DNA from: Gammaproteobacteria bacterium
GTDB taxonomy: Bacteria > Pseudomonadota > Gammaproteobacteria > Pseudomonadales > Pseudomonadaceae
Direction: 5' to 3'
Assembly: GCA_012513235.1 (NCBI GenBank)
Contig: JAAZCO010000177.1
Coordinates: 1 to 6,294 of the forward strand
DNA length: 6,294 nucleotides
The translations under genes were made by a program, and so were the position numbers. Positions 5,695-6,294 of this stretch are shown here, in pieces (the stretch's first letter is position 1; each line of letters starts with the position of its first letter). Under the pieces are notes generated by a model. It had not been told where the DNA came from. It ran no database searches and saw only the letters and a list, made by a program, of their open reading frames with translations.

Positions 5695-6294
5695 AGCAGT
5701 GGCGTGTGCTGATCACTCGGCCCACAGCAGATAGCGCCGCTCTAGCTGCGCTATTAGCCGAACACCATATTTATAGCAGCAGCTTGCCACTGCTGGAAAT
5801 TCAAGCATTGCCAGAAACGCCTGCGCAACGCTCGTTGATACTCAACCTTGATCAATACTGCGCGGTGATTGTCGTCAGCAAGCCTGCGGCACTGTTAGGT
5901 ATTGAGCGCGTTGATCAATACTGGCCGCAACCTCTGCTAGAACAGCAATGGTTTAGCGTAGGTGCCGGTACGGGCCGTATTTTAGCCGACTATGGTTTTT
6001 CCACCAGCTGGCCTGCGCAAGGCGATGATAGCGAAGCCTTATTAGCTCACCCGCAATTTTTACAAACCATTGAACAAGATGATGCGCGTGTATTAATTAT
6101 GCGTGCAGATGTGGGGCGTGATTTCTTATCTGAGCAACTACAGCAACGCGGTATCAAAGTCGACTTTTTACCGCTGTATTGCCGACGCTTACCGGTTTAT
6201 CCTAGTGGTACATTGACCCAACAGATTCAACAAGAACACCTCAATGGCCTTGTCGTCAGTAGCGAGCAAGGTTTACGTCACTTAATTGAACTTG
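5691..6294 (+). CDS. hemD: Uroporphyrinogen-III synthase, N-terminal 201 codons (cut by right edge)
   Basis: HemD closes hydroxymethylbilane into uroporphyrinogen III with inversion of ring D, acting directly after HemC. The frame starts at a GTG that overlaps the hemC stop (GTGA) and stays open to the right edge; no early in-frame ATG exists, so GTG is the natural start by coupling to hemC. The family is poorly conserved, but recognisable elements appear in the expected order: VLITRP (6-11), VVSKPAAL (about 63-70), SVGAGTGRIL (about 89-98), a second-domain strand with LIMRADVGRDFL (about 138-149), LYCRRLP (about 163-169), and the VVSSEQGL stretch (about 188-195). The family is about 250 residues, so some 50 C-terminal residues lie outside the window. 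Identification rests on these motifs plus the strict hemC-hemD linkage. Confidence 0.93.
   Translation, partial: MKQWRVLITRPTADSAALAALLAEHHIYSSSLPLLEIQALPETPAQRSLILNLDQYCAVIVVSKPAALLGIERVDQYWPQPLLEQQWFSVGAGTGRILADYGFSTSWPAQGDDSEALLAHPQFLQTIEQDDARVLIMRADVGRDFLSEQLQQRGIKVDFLPLYCRRLPVYPSGTLTQQIQQEHLNGLVVSSEQGLRHLIEL

Overview
The window looks like chromosomal DNA from a gammaproteobacterium of the Pseudomonas lineage. The gene order argH / algZ(fimS)-algR-hemC-hemD matches the arrangement known from Pseudomonas, and the encoded proteins are close to that family in length and motifs. Base composition appears lower in G+C than in typical Pseudomonas (AT-rich wobble positions, many TTA and AAA codons). 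I infer a low-GC relative such as the Thiopseudomonas/Denitrificimonas group, but the sequence alone does not settle this.

Layout. The left half is read on the minus strand, in transcription order: trxC (2123-1683, zinc-binding thioredoxin 2), argH (1608-214, argininosuccinate lyase), then the start of an unrecognised gene running off the left edge (168-1). A 154-bp divergent region (2124-2277) separates this block from the plus-strand block. The plus-strand block begins with a GspH/FimT-type pseudopilin (2278-2778), followed by the LytS-type sensor kinase gene algZ/fimS (2832-3920) and the LytTR response regulator gene algR (3901-4641, overlapping algZ by 20 nt). After a 93-bp gap with a TATAAT box comes the haem pair hemC (4735-5694) and hemD (5691 to the right edge, overlapping hemC by 4 nt).

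How the genes fit together. AlgZ/FimS and AlgR form a two-component system which in P. aeruginosa controls type IV pilus minor pilin genes and alginate. A type IV pilin-like gene directly upstream in the same orientation, with no evident terminator between, suggests a pseudopilin/regulator transcription unit. The pseudopilin carries a G-R-x-R motif near its C-terminus, which is the DNA-binding signature described for FimT in natural transformation, so a role in DNA uptake is the most interesting possibility here. HemC and HemD catalyse consecutive steps of tetrapyrrole synthesis and look translationally coupled. ArgH makes arginine, and TrxC is a stress-linked disulfide reductase.

Most of the window is ordinary core genome. 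I saw no mobile element, CRISPR array, tRNA, rRNA or clearly novel system. The points worth a second look are the FimT-like pseudopilin (GRLR motif, Ala at the prepilin cleavage site, location next to fimS-algR), a Tyr in place of the usual His in the kinase N-box, and several small inverted repeats at gene boundaries.
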